In this document: in pieces, positions 7,632-17,292 of the stretch | Layout: every line of letters begins with the position of its first letter | Numbering within the stretch: the first letter of the stretch is position 1 | Source: Lysobacteraceae bacterium | GTDB taxonomy: Bacteria > Pseudomonadota > Gammaproteobacteria > Xanthomonadales > Rhodanobacteraceae | Assembly (NCBI GenBank): GCA_028871555.1 | Contig: JAGWNA010000019.1 | Coordinates: 1-47,032, forward strand | Length of the DNA stretch: 47,032 nt | Direction: 5' to 3' | Position numbers and translations under genes: made by a program | The notes under the pieces: model-generated | Databases searched by the model: none | The model's input: only the letters and a program-made list of their open reading frames with translations | Told to the model about the DNA's origin: nothing

Positions 7632-8996
7632 ATGAAACCTGATGAAACGCAGGCTGACCCGGACGGTCAGGGGCCGCCCATACAGACACCCCGCAACAAG
7701 GATATGGCGCGCAAGGCTGCAACGACGAACGCCGATCTGGCCAGTTTGCTGGGTCCGTCAACAGGCCACCGTGGTGTGGGCAGACACTGGCGTCTCTGGC
7801 TGGCATTGGCCGCGCTGCTCTTGCTGCTGGCGGGTGGCTATTTCCTTGCTCGGCGCAGTACCGATGCATCGGCACCAGGCTATCGGACCGCAGCCGTCAG
7901 CCGTGGCAACCTGGTGGTCAGAGTGGCTGCGACCGGCAATCTGCAGCCGACCAACCAGGTCGATGTCGGCAGCGAACTGTCCGGCACGATGGAAGCGGTG
8001 TATGTCGACGTCAACGACAAGGTGAAGCGCGGCCAGATCCTGGCACGCCTCGATCTTTCCCGGCTGCAGGACCAACTCGCCAATGCCCGCGGCGCACTGG
8101 CGGCCGCCCAGTCCCAGGTCAAACTGGCAGCGGCGACGGTGAAGGAAACCCGGCTTTACTTCGATCGACTGACCAGCATGCATGCGTTGAGCGGCGGCGG
8201 AGAGCCGTCGAAGGTCGCGCTGGATACCGCCGAGGCAGCCTGGAGCCGTGCGCTGGCGTCGCAGGCAAACTCGATTGCCGCCGTGGCCCAGGCGCGCGCC
8301 CAGCTGAGTTCGGACGAGACCAATCTGGCCAAGGCATCGATCCGCTCGCCGATCGACGGCGTGGTACTGGCGCGCATGATCGAACCCGGGCAGACCGTGG
8401 CCGCGTCGCTGCAGGCGCCGGTGCTGTTTGTGCTGGCCGAGGATCTTTCGAAGATGGAACTGCAGGTCGACGTGGACGAGGCTGATGTCGGCCAGGTCCG
8501 TGACGGCCAGCGCGCCACGTTCACCGTGGATGCCTACCCCGGGCGCGAATATCCGGCTCAGGTGCGGCGTGTCGGTTTCGGCTCGCAGACCAAGGATGGC
8601 GTGGTGTCCTACCTCACCGTGCTGACCGTCAACAACGATGACCTGAGCCTGCGTCCGGGCATGACCGCCACCGCCTCGATCGTGGTCAGCGAGCGGAAGA
8701 ATGCCTTGCTGGTGCCTAGCTCGGCATTGCGCTTCACACCGGTCTCCGCCGCAACGACGAGCAGGGGTTCCGGCGGCCTGCTCGGTCGCCTGATGCCGCG
8801 ACGACCGCATGGCAACACTTCCGGTACAGTCGGCGGTTCCGGCAAGACGAGGCAGGTCTGGACCCTGCGTGATGGTCAGCCGGTTGCCGTACCGGTCACC
8901 ATCGGCGCCAGCGACGGCAAGCTGACCGAAGTGATCTCCGGCGATCTGAAAGTCGGCATGATGGTGATCACCGAAAGCCAGGACGGAAGCCCGTGA
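7632..8996 (+). CDS. MacA-like periplasmic adaptor (HlyD/RND-MFP family)
   Basis: 454 residues. A cytoplasmic N-terminal tail of about 55 residues is followed by one membrane helix (LWLALAALLLLLAGGYFLA), then the lipoyl/barrel-sandwich half motif VAATGNLQPTNQVDVGSELS, a coiled-coil hairpin rich in Ala and Gln (about residues 125-220), the second lipoyl half with IRSPIDGVVLARMIEPGQTV, and beta-barrel and membrane-proximal domains. MacA-type adaptors link a MacB-type ABC transporter to a TolC-like outer-membrane channel. The ATG at 7632 has GGAG five bases upstream and is preferred to one at 7617. A Ser/Gly/Arg-rich insertion (TTSRGSGGLLGRLMPRRPHG) interrupts the C-terminal region. The stop codon overlaps the GTG of the next gene, suggesting translational coupling. 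No TolC gene is in view. Confidence 0.88.
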   Translation: MKPDETQADPDGQGPPIQTPRNKDMARKAATTNADLASLLGPSTGHRGVGRHWRLWLALAALLLLLAGGYFLARRSTDASAPGYRTAAVSRGNLVVRVAATGNLQPTNQVDVGSELSGTMEAVYVDVNDKVKRGQILARLDLSRLQDQLANARGALAAAQSQVKLAAATVKETRLYFDRLTSMHALSGGGEPSKVALDTAEAAWSRALASQANSIAAVAQARAQLSSDETNLAKASIRSPIDGVVLARMIEPGQTVAASLQAPVLFVLAEDLSKMELQVDVDEADVGQVRDGQRATFTVDAYPGREYPAQVRRVGFGSQTKDGVVSYLTVLTVNNDDLSLRPGMTATASIVVSERKNALLVPSSALRFTPVSAATTSRGSGGLLGRLMPRRPHGNTSGTVGGSGKTRQVWTLRDGQPVAVPVTIGASDGKLTEVISGDLKVGMMVITESQDGSP

Positions 8997-9721
8997 GCCC
9001 TGCCGCAGACGAGAGCCGGTCGGCCCCTCCGCTGATCGAGCTGACCGGCGTGACCAAGACCTACGGACAAGGGACAGTGGCGATGCAGGCATTGCGCGGC
9101 ATCGATCTGGTGGTGCATGAGGGCGAGTTCGTCGCCATCATGGGACCCAGCGGCTCGGGCAAGTCCACCGCGATGAACATCCTGGGCTGTCTCGACGTGC
9201 CCACTACCGGCAGTTACCGTTTTCGTGGCGTTCCGGTGGAAGCGCTTTCGCGCAATCAGCGAGCGCTGTTGCGGCGCAACTACCTGGGCTTCGTGTTCCA
9301 GGGCTACAACCTGCTGGCACGCACATCGGCGCTGGAGAACGTGGAACTGCCGCTGCTGTATCGCGGCGAACCGCCGCACGTCCGGCATGCCGCCGCCCGC
9401 GAGGCGCTGGCCGCGGTGGGCCTGACTGACTGGGAGCATCATTCGCCGGCCGAACTGTCCGGCGGCCAGCAGCAGCGCGCAGCGATCGCCCGCGCCATCG
9501 TCACCCATCCGGCGGTGCTGCTGGCCGACGAGCCGACCGGCAACCTCGACACCCAGCGCAGCCGCGAGATCATGGAGCTGGTCGTCGCGCTCAACCGCGA
9601 CCGCGGCATCACCGTGCTGATGGTTACGCACGAACCCGACATGGCGGCCTATGCGCGGCGCATCGTGCGCTTCGTCGACGGTCGCGTGGAGAGCGACATC
9701 AGCAACCCGGAGCCCGCGTAA
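8993..9721 (+). CDS. MacB/LolD-type ABC transporter ATP-binding protein
   Basis: 242 residues. Walker A GPSGSGKST, Q-loop in FVFQGYNLL, signature LSGGQQQR, Walker B VLLADEP with catalytic Glu, and switch His in VTHEPD are all present, so the ATPase should be active. The closest pattern is the MacB/LolD (type VII, mechanotransmission) branch. The GTG start overlaps the preceding stop by four bases (GTGA), and its own TAA overlaps the ATG of the permease gene by one base. The three genes therefore form one translationally coupled operon. In E. coli MacB the ATPase and permease are fused; here they are separate, as in many other bacteria. Confidence 0.92.
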   Translation: MSPAADESRSAPPLIELTGVTKTYGQGTVAMQALRGIDLVVHEGEFVAIMGPSGSGKSTAMNILGCLDVPTTGSYRFRGVPVEALSRNQRALLRRNYLGFVFQGYNLLARTSALENVELPLLYRGEPPHVRHAAAREALAAVGLTDWEHHSPAELSGGQQQRAAIARAIVTHPAVLLADEPTGNLDTQRSREIMELVVALNRDRGITVLMVTHEPDMAAYARRIVRFVDGRVESDISNPEPA

Positions 9722-10929
9722 TGCTGTGGAATACCCTGCTGCTGGCACTGAAGGAAATCCACCGCAATCTGACGCGGTCGTTCCTCACCGTGCTCGGCAT
9801 CCTGATCGGTGTGGCCGCGGTGATCACCATGGTCACCCTGGGCAACGGCGCCACCGCAGCGGTGTCCACGCAGATCGCCAGTCTCGGCAGCAACCTGCTG
9901 ATGGTGCGCCCGGGGCAGCGGCTCGGCGGCGGTCGCGACATCGCCGGCGCCGCCGCGTTCAAACTCGCCGACGCCGTCGCGATCGAAAACCAGGTCAGCC
10001 ATCTGAGCAGCGTCGCACCGGTGGTTTCGCGCACCATCACGGTGGTGCACCTGGCCAGCAACTGGTCCACCAGCGTGGTGGGAAGCAGCAATGCCTATTT
10101 CAGCGCCGGCAACTGGACGATCGCCGCCGGACGCACCTTCACCGAAGCCGAGCAGGCGGCCGGCAAGGCGGTCTGCGTGCTGGGAGAAACCGCGCGCAGC
10201 AAGCTGTTCGGCGGCCAGAGCCCGATCGGCAGCGCAATCCGCATCAAGCAGTTCTCCTGCGAGGTGATCGGCCTGCTGAAGGCCAAGGGCCAGTCCTCGA
10301 TGGGCCGCGATCAGGACGACACCGTCGTCATGCCGCTGCGTACCGTGCAACGCCGGCTCACCGGCAATCAGGACGTGGGCATGCTGCTGGTGTCGGTGCA
10401 GGATGGCGCATCGACCATCCGGGCCAAGCAGCAGATCGAGTCGCTGATGCGCGAACGCCGTCGGATCGCCGCCAGCGAAGAGAACGATTTCAACGTGCTC
10501 GATACCCGCGAGATTGCCGACATGCTCTCCAGCACCACCCGGCTGCTGACCCTGCTGCTGGGCGCGGTGGCCGCCGTCAGCCTGCTGGTCGGCGGGGTGG
10601 GCATCATGAACATCATGCTGGTATCGGTGACCGAGCGCACCCGCGAGATCGGCATCCGGCTGGCGGTCGGCGCACTGGAGCGCGAGGTGCTGCTGCAGTT
10701 CCTGATCGAGGCAGTGGTGCTGTCGTCGATCGGTGGCCTGCTGGGCCTGCTGCTGGCGACGGTCGCCTCGATCGTGCTGACCAACGTGCTCCAGGTACCA
10801 TATGTCTTCGGACTGCAGATCAACCTGCTGGCGTTCCTGTTCTCGGCTGCGATCGGCGTGATCTTCGGTTATTTCCCGGCCCGCCGCGCTGCCCGGCTCG
10901 ACCCGATCGAGGCGCTCAGGCATGAGTGA
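9721..10929 (+). CDS. MacB-type ABC transporter permease
   Basis: 402 residues with the MacB/FtsX topology. One N-terminal membrane helix (FLTVLGILIGVAAVITMVTL) is followed by a large periplasmic domain of about 230 residues (MacB_PCD type), then three C-terminal helices beginning with LLLGAVAAVSLLVGGVGIMN. The conserved cytoplasmic turn VTERTREIGIRLAVGA, which contacts the ATPase, follows GIMNIMLVS. The gene starts at the TAATG junction with the ATPase gene. Together with the adaptor this should form a tripartite pump for macrolides, peptides or lipid-like substrates; the substrate cannot be read from the sequence. Confidence 0.9.
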   Translation: MLWNTLLLALKEIHRNLTRSFLTVLGILIGVAAVITMVTLGNGATAAVSTQIASLGSNLLMVRPGQRLGGGRDIAGAAAFKLADAVAIENQVSHLSSVAPVVSRTITVVHLASNWSTSVVGSSNAYFSAGNWTIAAGRTFTEAEQAAGKAVCVLGETARSKLFGGQSPIGSAIRIKQFSCEVIGLLKAKGQSSMGRDQDDTVVMPLRTVQRRLTGNQDVGMLLVSVQDGASTIRAKQQIESLMRERRRIAASEENDFNVLDTREIADMLSSTTRLLTLLLGAVAAVSLLVGGVGIMNIMLVSVTERTREIGIRLAVGALEREVLLQFLIEAVVLSSIGGLLGLLLATVASIVLTNVLQVPYVFGLQINLLAFLFSAAIGVIFGYFPARRAARLDPIEALRHE

Positions 10930-11082
10930 CCGGCAGTCGGGGAGTTCGGCACGTTCGCCAGACGCCGCCCGGAACGATCGCACTCAGCGCGGGGTTCGCC
11001 GTTTCGTCCGCACCGCCCTGCCCGCGGGCGAACGGATGCGGCATCGGCTAAGCTCGCCGGAAACGGATCAGGGGAATCGAGC

Positions 11083-11466
11083 ATGCTGTTTTCGCGCCGG
11101 GTGTTTTTCATCGCCGCCCTTTATGGCCTGGTGGCCCTGCTGCCGATGTATTTCCAGGAATCGATGGTGGCGCACATGCAGCCGCCGGCGATCACCCATG
11201 CGGAGTTTTACTACGGCTTCATCGGTGTCGCGCTGGCATGGCAGCTGGGATTTGCGCTGCTGGGACACGATCCGCTGCGCTACCGGCCGATGATGATTCC
11301 GGCCACGCTCGAGAAGCTCAGCTTCGGTACCGCCATGCTGGTGCTGTATCTGCAGCACCGCTTGTCGTTGCTGATGCTCGCCGGCGGCTGCATGGACCTG
11401 CTGTTTGCCGCCCTGTTCGTGCTGGCGTGGTGGCGCACCCGCAACGTGCCGCTGCCGTTGCGCTGA
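11083..11466 (+). CDS. Small integral membrane protein, unknown function
   Basis: 127 residues with about four hydrophobic segments (residues 8-25, 45-62, 80-95, 98-117) and a short basic C-terminus. Notable are FFIAALYGLVALLPMYF at the start and HDPLRYRPMMIPATLEKLSF in the middle. I recall similar uncharacterised proteins in proteobacteria but cannot name a family. The ATG is supported by AGGGGA eight bases upstream. It lies 153 bp downstream of the permease gene and is followed by a strong hairpin, so it is likely a separate unit. Confidence 0.7.
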   Translation: MLFSRRVFFIAALYGLVALLPMYFQESMVAHMQPPAITHAEFYYGFIGVALAWQLGFALLGHDPLRYRPMMIPATLEKLSFGTAMLVLYLQHRLSLLMLAGGCMDLLFAALFVLAWWRTRNVPLPLR

Positions 11467-11471
11467 ACGGA

Positions 11472-11499
11472 CCGGCCGCATCCGAACCGATGCGGCCGG
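11472..11499. terminator. Hairpin after the small membrane protein gene
   Basis: Perfect 11-bp GC-rich stem (CCGGCCGCATC with its complement) and a six-base loop, starting six bases after the plus-strand stop codon. There is no T-run after it on the plus strand, only GCGGAAAATC, so it may act as an mRNA-stabilising end or weak terminator rather than a classic intrinsic one. Confidence 0.5.
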
Positions 11500-11632
11500 G
11501 CGGAAAATCAGGCGCGAAACAGCGGGCAGTCCGGGGCGCAGTGGAATCTCCCGATGTCGCCGATAGCGGGGGCGCGCACAAACCGTGCGAAGCCGATACC
11601 GCACCTGTGCCGCCAGCCGGCGGGGTTGTGCG

Positions 11633-12328
11633 TTACCGTCCTGCCGCACCCGGCGCCCGGCCAAGCGACCAGAAGCCGATGTCGCGGCGAAGGCGGTAGC
11701 CGAGCTGCTCGTACAACCGGCTCGCGCGCCGGTTCTGCCTGCTCACGTGCAGGAACGGCAGGCGGCCGCGCGCGAGATTGTCGTTCGACAGCTGCGCCAC
11801 CAGCCGACGGGCGTAACCGCGCCCGAGAAAGTCTGGATGCGTGCAGACCGCGCTGATCTCCTGGCATGCGTCCGTGCCCAGACGCTCGCCGATCATCGCC
11901 GCCAGCCGGCCGTCCCGGTAGATCCCGAAGTAGCGGCCCAGTTCCATCGTGCGCGGACGGAAATAATGCGGATACACCAGCGCCGTCAGCGCCAGCACAT
12001 CCGCGCGATGCGGTTCGGACAATTCAATGACCGGCGGCCCGTCGATCGACGGGATCGCTGCCGTGCAGACCATCTGCGCCAGTTCGCCGTGCGCCTGCAG
12101 AACCCAGCCGTCCGGCAGCTTAGGCGCCACCCCGAGCAAGTACACCGCTTCGCCCGGCTCCAGCAGCGCCGCGATCGCCCCGGCCACATCCGCCTGCGCG
12201 TTCGCCACGCCCAGGAAAGGCGCGTAGTGCGCCGGATATCGCGCGGCATCGCCGATGCACTGCGCCAGCGCACGATGCCGGCTGCGCAATGAGGACCAGA
12301 AAGGGTTGTCGAGTTCCGAAGCGGTCAT
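11633..12328 (-). CDS. GNAT-family N-acetyltransferase
   Basis: 231 residues. The acetyl-CoA-binding motif A is visible in the C-terminal half as CTHPDFLGRGYARRLVAQLS (RGYA pyrophosphate loop), followed by motif B, VSRQNRRASRLYEQLGYRLR. The N-terminal half, with LLGVAPKLPDGWVLQAHGEL, resembles the FR47-like two-lobe GNATs. The acceptor substrate is unknown. The ATG at 12328 is chosen over an upstream TTG at 12361; neither has a clear ribosome site. It is followed on the minus strand by the convergent membrane-protein gene, with the hairpin at 11472-11499 between them. Confidence 0.85.
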   Translation of the reverse strand: MTASELDNPFWSSLRSRHRALAQCIGDAARYPAHYAPFLGVANAQADVAGAIAALLEPGEAVYLLGVAPKLPDGWVLQAHGELAQMVCTAAIPSIDGPPVIELSEPHRADVLALTALVYPHYFRPRTMELGRYFGIYRDGRLAAMIGERLGTDACQEISAVCTHPDFLGRGYARRLVAQLSNDNLARGRLPFLHVSRQNRRASRLYEQLGYRLRRDIGFWSLGRAPGAAGR

Positions 12329-12457
12329 TTCGCAATGCTGCCAGGCCTGTCGCGCGTGCAACGGGTTGACATGGCGGGAACCGGCCGGGTGCGACGCCCG
12401 ATCGATCGACTCCGATGAATGAACCCGCCCGACGGTTTGCGCCTGCCGTGCACCGCA

Positions 12458-13105
12458 TCACGCCCGGGCGGTGATCAGGAATACCGGGTAATGGCTTACC
12501 CGCCCGTCGTCGGCGGTCCTGGACACCGTGTGCGCGGTACGCGCGCCGGTCTGGACAAAGCCGGCAGCGCGCAGGTCATCCTGCAGGGCGATGCGGTCGA
12601 AACCATGATGCATCACGCCGGGCACGTCCTTGCCATGGAAACCGCCGTCCTCGGTGTCCAGATCCACCAGCGCAAGCCAGCCGCCCGGCTTGAGCATGCC
12701 GTGGAACGTACGCAGCAGCGCCGGGACGTCCGGAATGTGGTGCATCGTCATGCTGCTGAAGATCAGATCGAAACGTTCCGCCGGCGGCGGCTCGCTGGTG
12801 AGGTCGAGCACGCGGGTCTGCAGCTGATCGAGCCCGGCCGCGCGTGCCTTCCCGGCCAGCACCGACAGCATGCCGGGCGAAACATCGCAGGCCAGCAAGC
12901 GCCCCAGCCGCGGCGCCAGCGCGGCGCCCACCAGACCGGTGCCGCAACCGTATTCCAGCGCATGCCAGTGTGCCTGCAGCGGCAGCGTCTCGGCGATCGC
13001 GGCGGCCACGCCGGTCGCCAGCTCGCGTCGTCGCGGACTGTCGTCCCACTCGGCGGCGATGACATCGAAATGCTGGCGGTTCTGCTGCTGGACGGAGGTC
13101 GACAT
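12458..13105 (-). CDS. Class I SAM-dependent methyltransferase
   Basis: 215 residues. Motif [15 protein letters not shown] binds SAM, with the acidic residue of motif II in [24 protein letters not shown] and [13 protein letters not shown] correspond to later motifs of UbiE/Methyltransf_11-type enzymes. The start at 13105 has AGGGA seven bases upstream; longer readings lack similarity. Small-molecule methylation is likely, substrate unknown. The gene diverges from the exported amidohydrolase across a 233-bp region. Confidence 0.87.
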   Translation of the reverse strand: MSTSVQQQNRQHFDVIAAEWDDSPRRRELATGVAAAIAETLPLQAHWHALEYGCGTGLVGAALAPRLGRLLACDVSPGMLSVLAGKARAAGLDQLQTRVLDLTSEPPPAERFDLIFSSMTMHHIPDVPALLRTFHGMLKPGGWLALVDLDTEDGGFHGKDVPGVMHHGFDRIALQDDLRAAGFVQTGARTAHTVSRTADDGRVSHYPVFLITARA

Positions 13106-13338
13106 TCGGGTGTCCCTGCGTGGTGGTCTGCTCGACGATGGGTGCCAACGCGACAATTTCAAGTTGCGCCGCAGCCAGCCCGGAGCATGCGGCGCAAAGC
13201 GGGACGCACGCATGGCATGCGTGCATGGCTTCACGGCATTGCCCGCCGCGGTCGCGGAAACGGTTTCCGGCCCGCATACCCCGCACCCCCTTGCCGGTGT
13301 TACAAGGTGGGAAGGGAAATCCGCAAACGGGAGAGATC

Positions 13339-14664
13339 ATGTCGATGCCGACTTTTCTGCGCAGTCAGTGGGTATTCCTCGGTGGCATGCTGCTGGCATG
13401 CGCCGCGGGCATGGCCGCCGCGGCGACCGTCAACCGGCCGGCCGGCCACGCCTGGCTGCTCAAGGCCGACCGCGTCTTCGATGCGCGCAGCGAGCAGACG
13501 CACGCGGGCTGGGTATTGCTGGTCGAGGGCCGCCATATCGTGGCGGTCGGCCCGCCGGCACAGGTCAAGGCGCCACCGGGCACGCAGACCATCGAGCTGC
13601 CCGGCACGACGCTGCTGCCGGGCCTGATCGACGCGCACTCGCATATCTTCCTGCATCCGTACGACGAAACGCTGTGGAACGACCAGGTGCTGAAGGAGCC
13701 CCTGCCCTACCGCACCATCGAGGCGGTGCTGCACGCGCGCGCCACCCTGATGGCCGGTTTCACCGCGCTGCGCGACCTCGGCACCGAAGGCGCCGGCTAC
13801 GCCGACGTCGACGTGCAGCACGCGATCGACGAGGGCCTGATCCCCGGCCCGCACCTGTTCGTCGCCACCCGCGCCACCGTCGCCAGCCATTGCTACGGCC
13901 CCGGCCCGATGGGCTTTCGCGCCGACATGGATCTGCCGCAGGGCGGCATCCCGGTCAGCGGGCGCGCGCAGATGCTGGACGCGGTGCGCGACCAGGCCGG
14001 CCACGGCGCGGACTGGATCAAGATCTACGCCGACTACCACTGCGGCAAGAGCCAGGGCGCGGTGCCGACCTTCACCCAGGACGAATTGAATGCCGGCGTC
14101 GAAGCCGCCCACTCGCTCGGCCTGCCGGTCTCGGTGCACGCGACCACCCCCGAAGGCATGCGCCGCTCGGTACTGGCCGGCGTCGACACCATCGAGCATG
14201 GCTTCGCCGGTACGCCGGCAGTATTCGCGTTGATGAAGCAGCACCACGTCGCCTACCTGCCCACGCTGGAAGCCGTGGCCGCGTATGCCGAATATTTCCA
14301 CGGCTGGAAGCCGGGCGATCCGCCCACCGACGAGATGAAGCAGTCCGCGCATGCGTTCAAGCTGGCCATGGCCGCGGGCGTTACCATCGGCTGCGGCAGC
14401 GACGTCGGCGTGTTCGCCCACGGCAGCAACTACAAGGAGCTGGAGTGGATGGTGCGCGACGGCATGTCGCCGGCCCGCGCGCTGCTGGCCGCCACCGCGG
14501 TCGACGCGACGATCCTGCGTCGGCAGGACCGCTTCGGCCGTCTGAAGGCCGGCCTCGACGCCGACATCATCGCAGTGCGCGGCGACCCGACCGCCGACAT
14601 CAGAGCCATCGAGCACGTGCCGTTCGTGATGAAGGGCGGGGTGATCTACAAGCAGGCGCAGTGA
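13339..14664 (+). CDS. Exported metal-dependent amidohydrolase (prolidase/imidazolonepropionase-like)
   Basis: 441 residues. A signal peptide is clear ([18 protein letters not shown]). The amidohydrolase metal site is complete: H100 and H102 in DAHSH, K228 (likely carboxylated) in WIKIYADY, H267 in SVHATTP, H287 in IEHG and D355 in GCGSDVG. This set with the bridging Lys is typical of the Sgx/Cc2672-type enzymes that hydrolyse Xaa-Pro or other dipeptides and of related imidazolonepropionase-like proteins. The substrate remains uncertain. The ATG at 13339 has GGGAG five bases upstream. The C-terminus closes the TIM barrel and returns to the small beta domain ([16 protein letters not shown]). 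Confidence 0.9.
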   Translation: MSMPTFLRSQWVFLGGMLLACAAGMAAAATVNRPAGHAWLLKADRVFDARSEQTHAGWVLLVEGRHIVAVGPPAQVKAPPGTQTIELPGTTLLPGLIDAHSHIFLHPYDETLWNDQVLKEPLPYRTIEAVLHARATLMAGFTALRDLGTEGAGYADVDVQHAIDEGLIPGPHLFVATRATVASHCYGPGPMGFRADMDLPQGGIPVSGRAQMLDAVRDQAGHGADWIKIYADYHCGKSQGAVPTFTQDELNAGVEAAHSLGLPVSVHATTPEGMRRSVLAGVDTIEHGFAGTPAVFALMKQHHVAYLPTLEAVAAYAEYFHGWKPGDPPTDEMKQSAHAFKLAMAAGVTIGCGSDVGVFAHGSNYKELEWMVRDGMSPARALLAATAVDATILRRQDRFGRLKAGLDADIIAVRGDPTADIRAIEHVPFVMKGGVIYKQAQ

Positions 14665-14734
14665 AGCGTTCGGCGGGACAGCAAGGCGCAGACGCGGTGG
14701 ATCCAGCGGCTCCTGCGCACCTGCCGCACATCCA

Positions 14735-15619
14735 TCAAATCGATGCGGCGATGCGGCCTGCCTCGGCCAGCACGGCATCCCGTGCGGCCGTATCGGCGGA
14801 CGAGCCGGCGTAATACGCCGTGACCAGCAGCGGCTTGCGCTGCGGCGGCATGAGAATGGCCACGTCGTTGGTTTCGTTTCTTGCGCCGCTGCCGGTCTTG
14901 TCGCCCACCACCCAGCCGGCGGGCACGCCCGCGCGCAGCTCGTCGGTGCCTGTGCGACAGGCACGCAGCCAGGCGAGCAACTGTTCGCGTGACGCCGTGG
15001 CAAGCACGTCGCCAAGGAGTACCTTTTGCATGCTGGCCAGCATGGCGTCGGGTGACGTGGTGTCGCGCAGGTCGCCGGGGCTGCCCACGTTGAGCTCGGG
15101 CTCGATCCGGTCGAGCCGGGTGACCGTATCGCCCAGGCGACGGACAAACGCCGTCACTCCGGCCGGCCCGCCAAGGCTGCCCAGCAGCAGGTTCGCCGCC
15201 GTGTTGTCGCTCAGGGTGATCGCCGCCCGACACAACCCGGCCACGCTCATCCCCGGCGCACCCACGCGGTGGCGGGTCACCGGCGCATAGCCCAGCACCG
15301 CCTCGCGGCCGAACACGATGCGCCGGTCCAGCCGCTCCGCACCACGATCCACGCGCGCCAGCACCGCGGCCACCGCCAGCAGCTTGAACGTGCTGCACAT
15401 CAGGAAGCGCTCATCACCCCGGTGCGCCACACGACGCCCATTGCCCGTATCGAGGATGGATACACCCAGCCGCCCGCCATGCCGACGCTCCAGCGCCGCC
15501 AGCCGGGCGGCTGCGCCGTCGACGTTCGTCGCCGGCGCCGGCGCGGGGCGCAGAATCAATGCGGAGGCACCCAGCAAGGTATTTTTCAGCAGGTCTCGAC
15601 GGTTCACCGGATCACCCAT
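14735..15619 (-). CDS. bla: Class A beta-lactamase with Tat signal
   Basis: 294 residues. All class A motifs are present: STFK with the nucleophile Ser76 (Ambler 70), SDN (Ambler 130), EPELN giving the Glu166 general base, and KTG (Ambler 234). The leader NRRDLLKNTLLGASALIL is a twin-arginine signal, as in Stenotrophomonas L2 and mycobacterial enzymes, so the folded enzyme is probably exported by Tat. Residue 69 is Cys, as in L2 and KPC, but the KTGSG region lacks the Cys238 of KPC-type carbapenemases, so no active-site disulfide. The ATG at 15619 gives a short leader; one at 15640 is possible. No LysR (AmpR-like) regulator lies next to it. This looks like a chromosomal, species-intrinsic enzyme; its spectrum cannot be predicted. 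Confidence 0.92.
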   Translation of the reverse strand: MGDPVNRRDLLKNTLLGASALILRPAPAPATNVDGAAARLAALERRHGGRLGVSILDTGNGRRVAHRGDERFLMCSTFKLLAVAAVLARVDRGAERLDRRIVFGREAVLGYAPVTRHRVGAPGMSVAGLCRAAITLSDNTAANLLLGSLGGPAGVTAFVRRLGDTVTRLDRIEPELNVGSPGDLRDTTSPDAMLASMQKVLLGDVLATASREQLLAWLRACRTGTDELRAGVPAGWVVGDKTGSGARNETNDVAILMPPQRKPLLVTAYYAGSSADTAARDAVLAEAGRIAASI

Positions 15620-15755
15620 GGCAGAGGAAGACCGGTGCATGATCGCCGCCGCGGCGGGCCGTTCGCTGCACAAGATGAGGCGATTCCAGGGCCTGTCGGG
15701 CACGGCACCCTGCGCGCCGTCGCCGGCAGCAAGCGGCGTCGACCGTCCGCCGGCG

Positions 15756-16106
15756 TCAGCCTTCCGCCGTGAATTCCTCCCAGGCGCGCACGGCATCGGC
15801 TGCCGCCATCAACGACGGGCCACCGCCCATGTAGACCGCCACCGCCAGGGTTTCCATGACCTGTTCGCGGCTGGCGCCAAGGCGGACCAGCGCCTTGACG
15901 TGAAAGCCCAGGCAGCCGTCGCAACGGGCGGCGACACCGATCGCCAGCGCGATCAGCTCCTTGTCGATGCCGCTCAGTACGCCCGGCTCCATCGCGGCCT
16001 TGGCCATCGCCGAGAAACCGCTCATCGTGCCCGACTGTGCGGCGCGCAAGGTCCCGATGGCCTGATTGAGATCCTGGGTAATCTGCTTGTACGACTTGCT
16101 CGACAT
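15756..16106 (-). CDS. AhpD-like carboxymuconolactone decarboxylase family protein
   Basis: 116 residues, all helical. The redox motif C62-x-x-C65 with H69 (RCDGCLGFHVKALV) is the AhpD active-site pattern, which points to alkylhydroperoxidase or related thiol chemistry rather than true carboxymuconolactone decarboxylation. GASREQVMETLAVAVYMGGGP is the second conserved block. The start at 16106 has GGAG six bases upstream. It is 136 bp from the beta-lactamase start on the same strand, so an operon is possible but not evident. Confidence 0.88.
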   Translation of the reverse strand: MSSKSYKQITQDLNQAIGTLRAAQSGTMSGFSAMAKAAMEPGVLSGIDKELIALAIGVAARCDGCLGFHVKALVRLGASREQVMETLAVAVYMGGGPSLMAAADAVRAWEEFTAEG

Positions 16107-16281
16107 GATCAGCTCCGATAGATGGATGGGGACAGCCCGGCAATCTATGCCCGACACATGCGCACGGTAACCGATGCGGCCATTTGCCGCGCAATGACGG
16201 CCCGCTCGACGGCGAGCCGGCAGCCGCACCCAGGTCCCGGCAGAACGCTTGACGCGCCTTCGGCACTGCCCCGATGATCGG

Positions 16282-17292
16282 ATGATGCAACGCAGCAGCA
16301 GTCCGCCCATCCCGGTCAAGCTCGCACTTGAAGGCGGCGGCGCACATGGCGCCTTCACCTGGGGCGTGCTGGATCGCCTGCTGGAACTGCCCGGGCTGCA
16401 GATCGAATCGATCAGCGCCACCAGCAGCGGTGCGATGAATGCGGTGGCATTGGCGCAGGGTTGGCAGCGTGCTGGCGCGCCTGGTGCGCGCGAAACGCTG
16501 GATGCATTCTGGCTTGCCCTGGCCCATCAGAACGTGGTGGCCGACTGGTGGGCCGCCGCCGCGGGTATCTTCAACCAGGGGCAGAACTGGCCGCCGGCAC
16601 CGGGCGCGCCGCTGACCTCCAACCCGCTGCGGCCGCTGGTCGAGGATCTGTTCGACATCGACTCCCTGAGTACCGGGCCGATCCAGCTGCATCTGGCTGC
16701 GACGCGGGTACGCGATGGCGCGCTCACGCTGTTCGACAATTCGCGACTGAGCCATGACGCCTTGCTCGCGTCGGCCTGTCTGCCGCAATGGTTTGCGGCG
16801 GTGGAAATCGACGGCGAGGCCTACTGGGACGGCGGCTTCGCCGGCAATCCCGTGCTGGAGCCGCTGCTCGTCGGCGGCAGCCACGATCTGCTGTGTGTGC
16901 TGCTGCAGCCGTTCGACAGCACGCATGTGCCGCGCCTGGCCCGCGACATCGCCGAACTGGCGGCCCAGCTCTCGTTCTCCGGTGCGTTCCGGCGCGAACT
17001 GCGCGACCTCGCGCTGCGGCGAGCGCGTATCGAGGGGCGGCTCGCGGCCAGTGCCGAGGAACGCCGCCTGCGCCGTCTGCGCATGCACGTGATCACGCCG
17101 AAGGAGGCGCTGACCACGCGCGAGGGTTATTCGGCGGCCGACACCCGCCTGAGCCAATTGCAGGCGCTGCGCAAACTCGGCCGCGATGCCGCCGAAGACT
17201 GGTGCGGGCGGCATCAGCTCGATCTCGGGGAGCGCGAAAGTTTCTCGTTGCAGGACTGGCTGACGGCAACCAGCCGTCCGCATTCCGGGTGA
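16282..17292 (+). CDS. Patatin-like phospholipase
   Basis: 336 residues. The oxyanion-hole motif LALEGGGAHGAF, the nucleophile elbow ISATSSGAMNA (Ser in ATSSG, where the usual first Gly is Ala) and the catalytic Asp in YWDGGFAGNP form the Ser-Asp dyad of the patatin family. Such enzymes hydrolyse acyl esters of phospholipids; some act in PHB or lipid turnover. No signal peptide is seen, so it is cytoplasmic or uses another export route. The ATG pair at 16282/16285 is chosen over a TTG at 16249; the ribosome site is weak. The next reading block begins inside its stop codon. Confidence 0.86.
   Translation: MMQRSSSPPIPVKLALEGGGAHGAFTWGVLDRLLELPGLQIESISATSSGAMNAVALAQGWQRAGAPGARETLDAFWLALAHQNVVADWWAAAAGIFNQGQNWPPAPGAPLTSNPLRPLVEDLFDIDSLSTGPIQLHLAATRVRDGALTLFDNSRLSHDALLASACLPQWFAAVEIDGEAYWDGGFAGNPVLEPLLVGGSHDLLCVLLQPFDSTHVPRLARDIAELAAQLSFSGAFRRELRDLALRRARIEGRLAASAEERRLRRLRMHVITPKEALTTREGYSAADTRLSQLQALRKLGRDAAEDWCGRHQLDLGERESFSLQDWLTATSRPHSG

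Noticed and set aside
14735..15619. KPC-like carbapenemase
   Set aside because: Cys69 is present, but the KTGSG segment lacks Cys238; L2-like intrinsic enzyme fits better.
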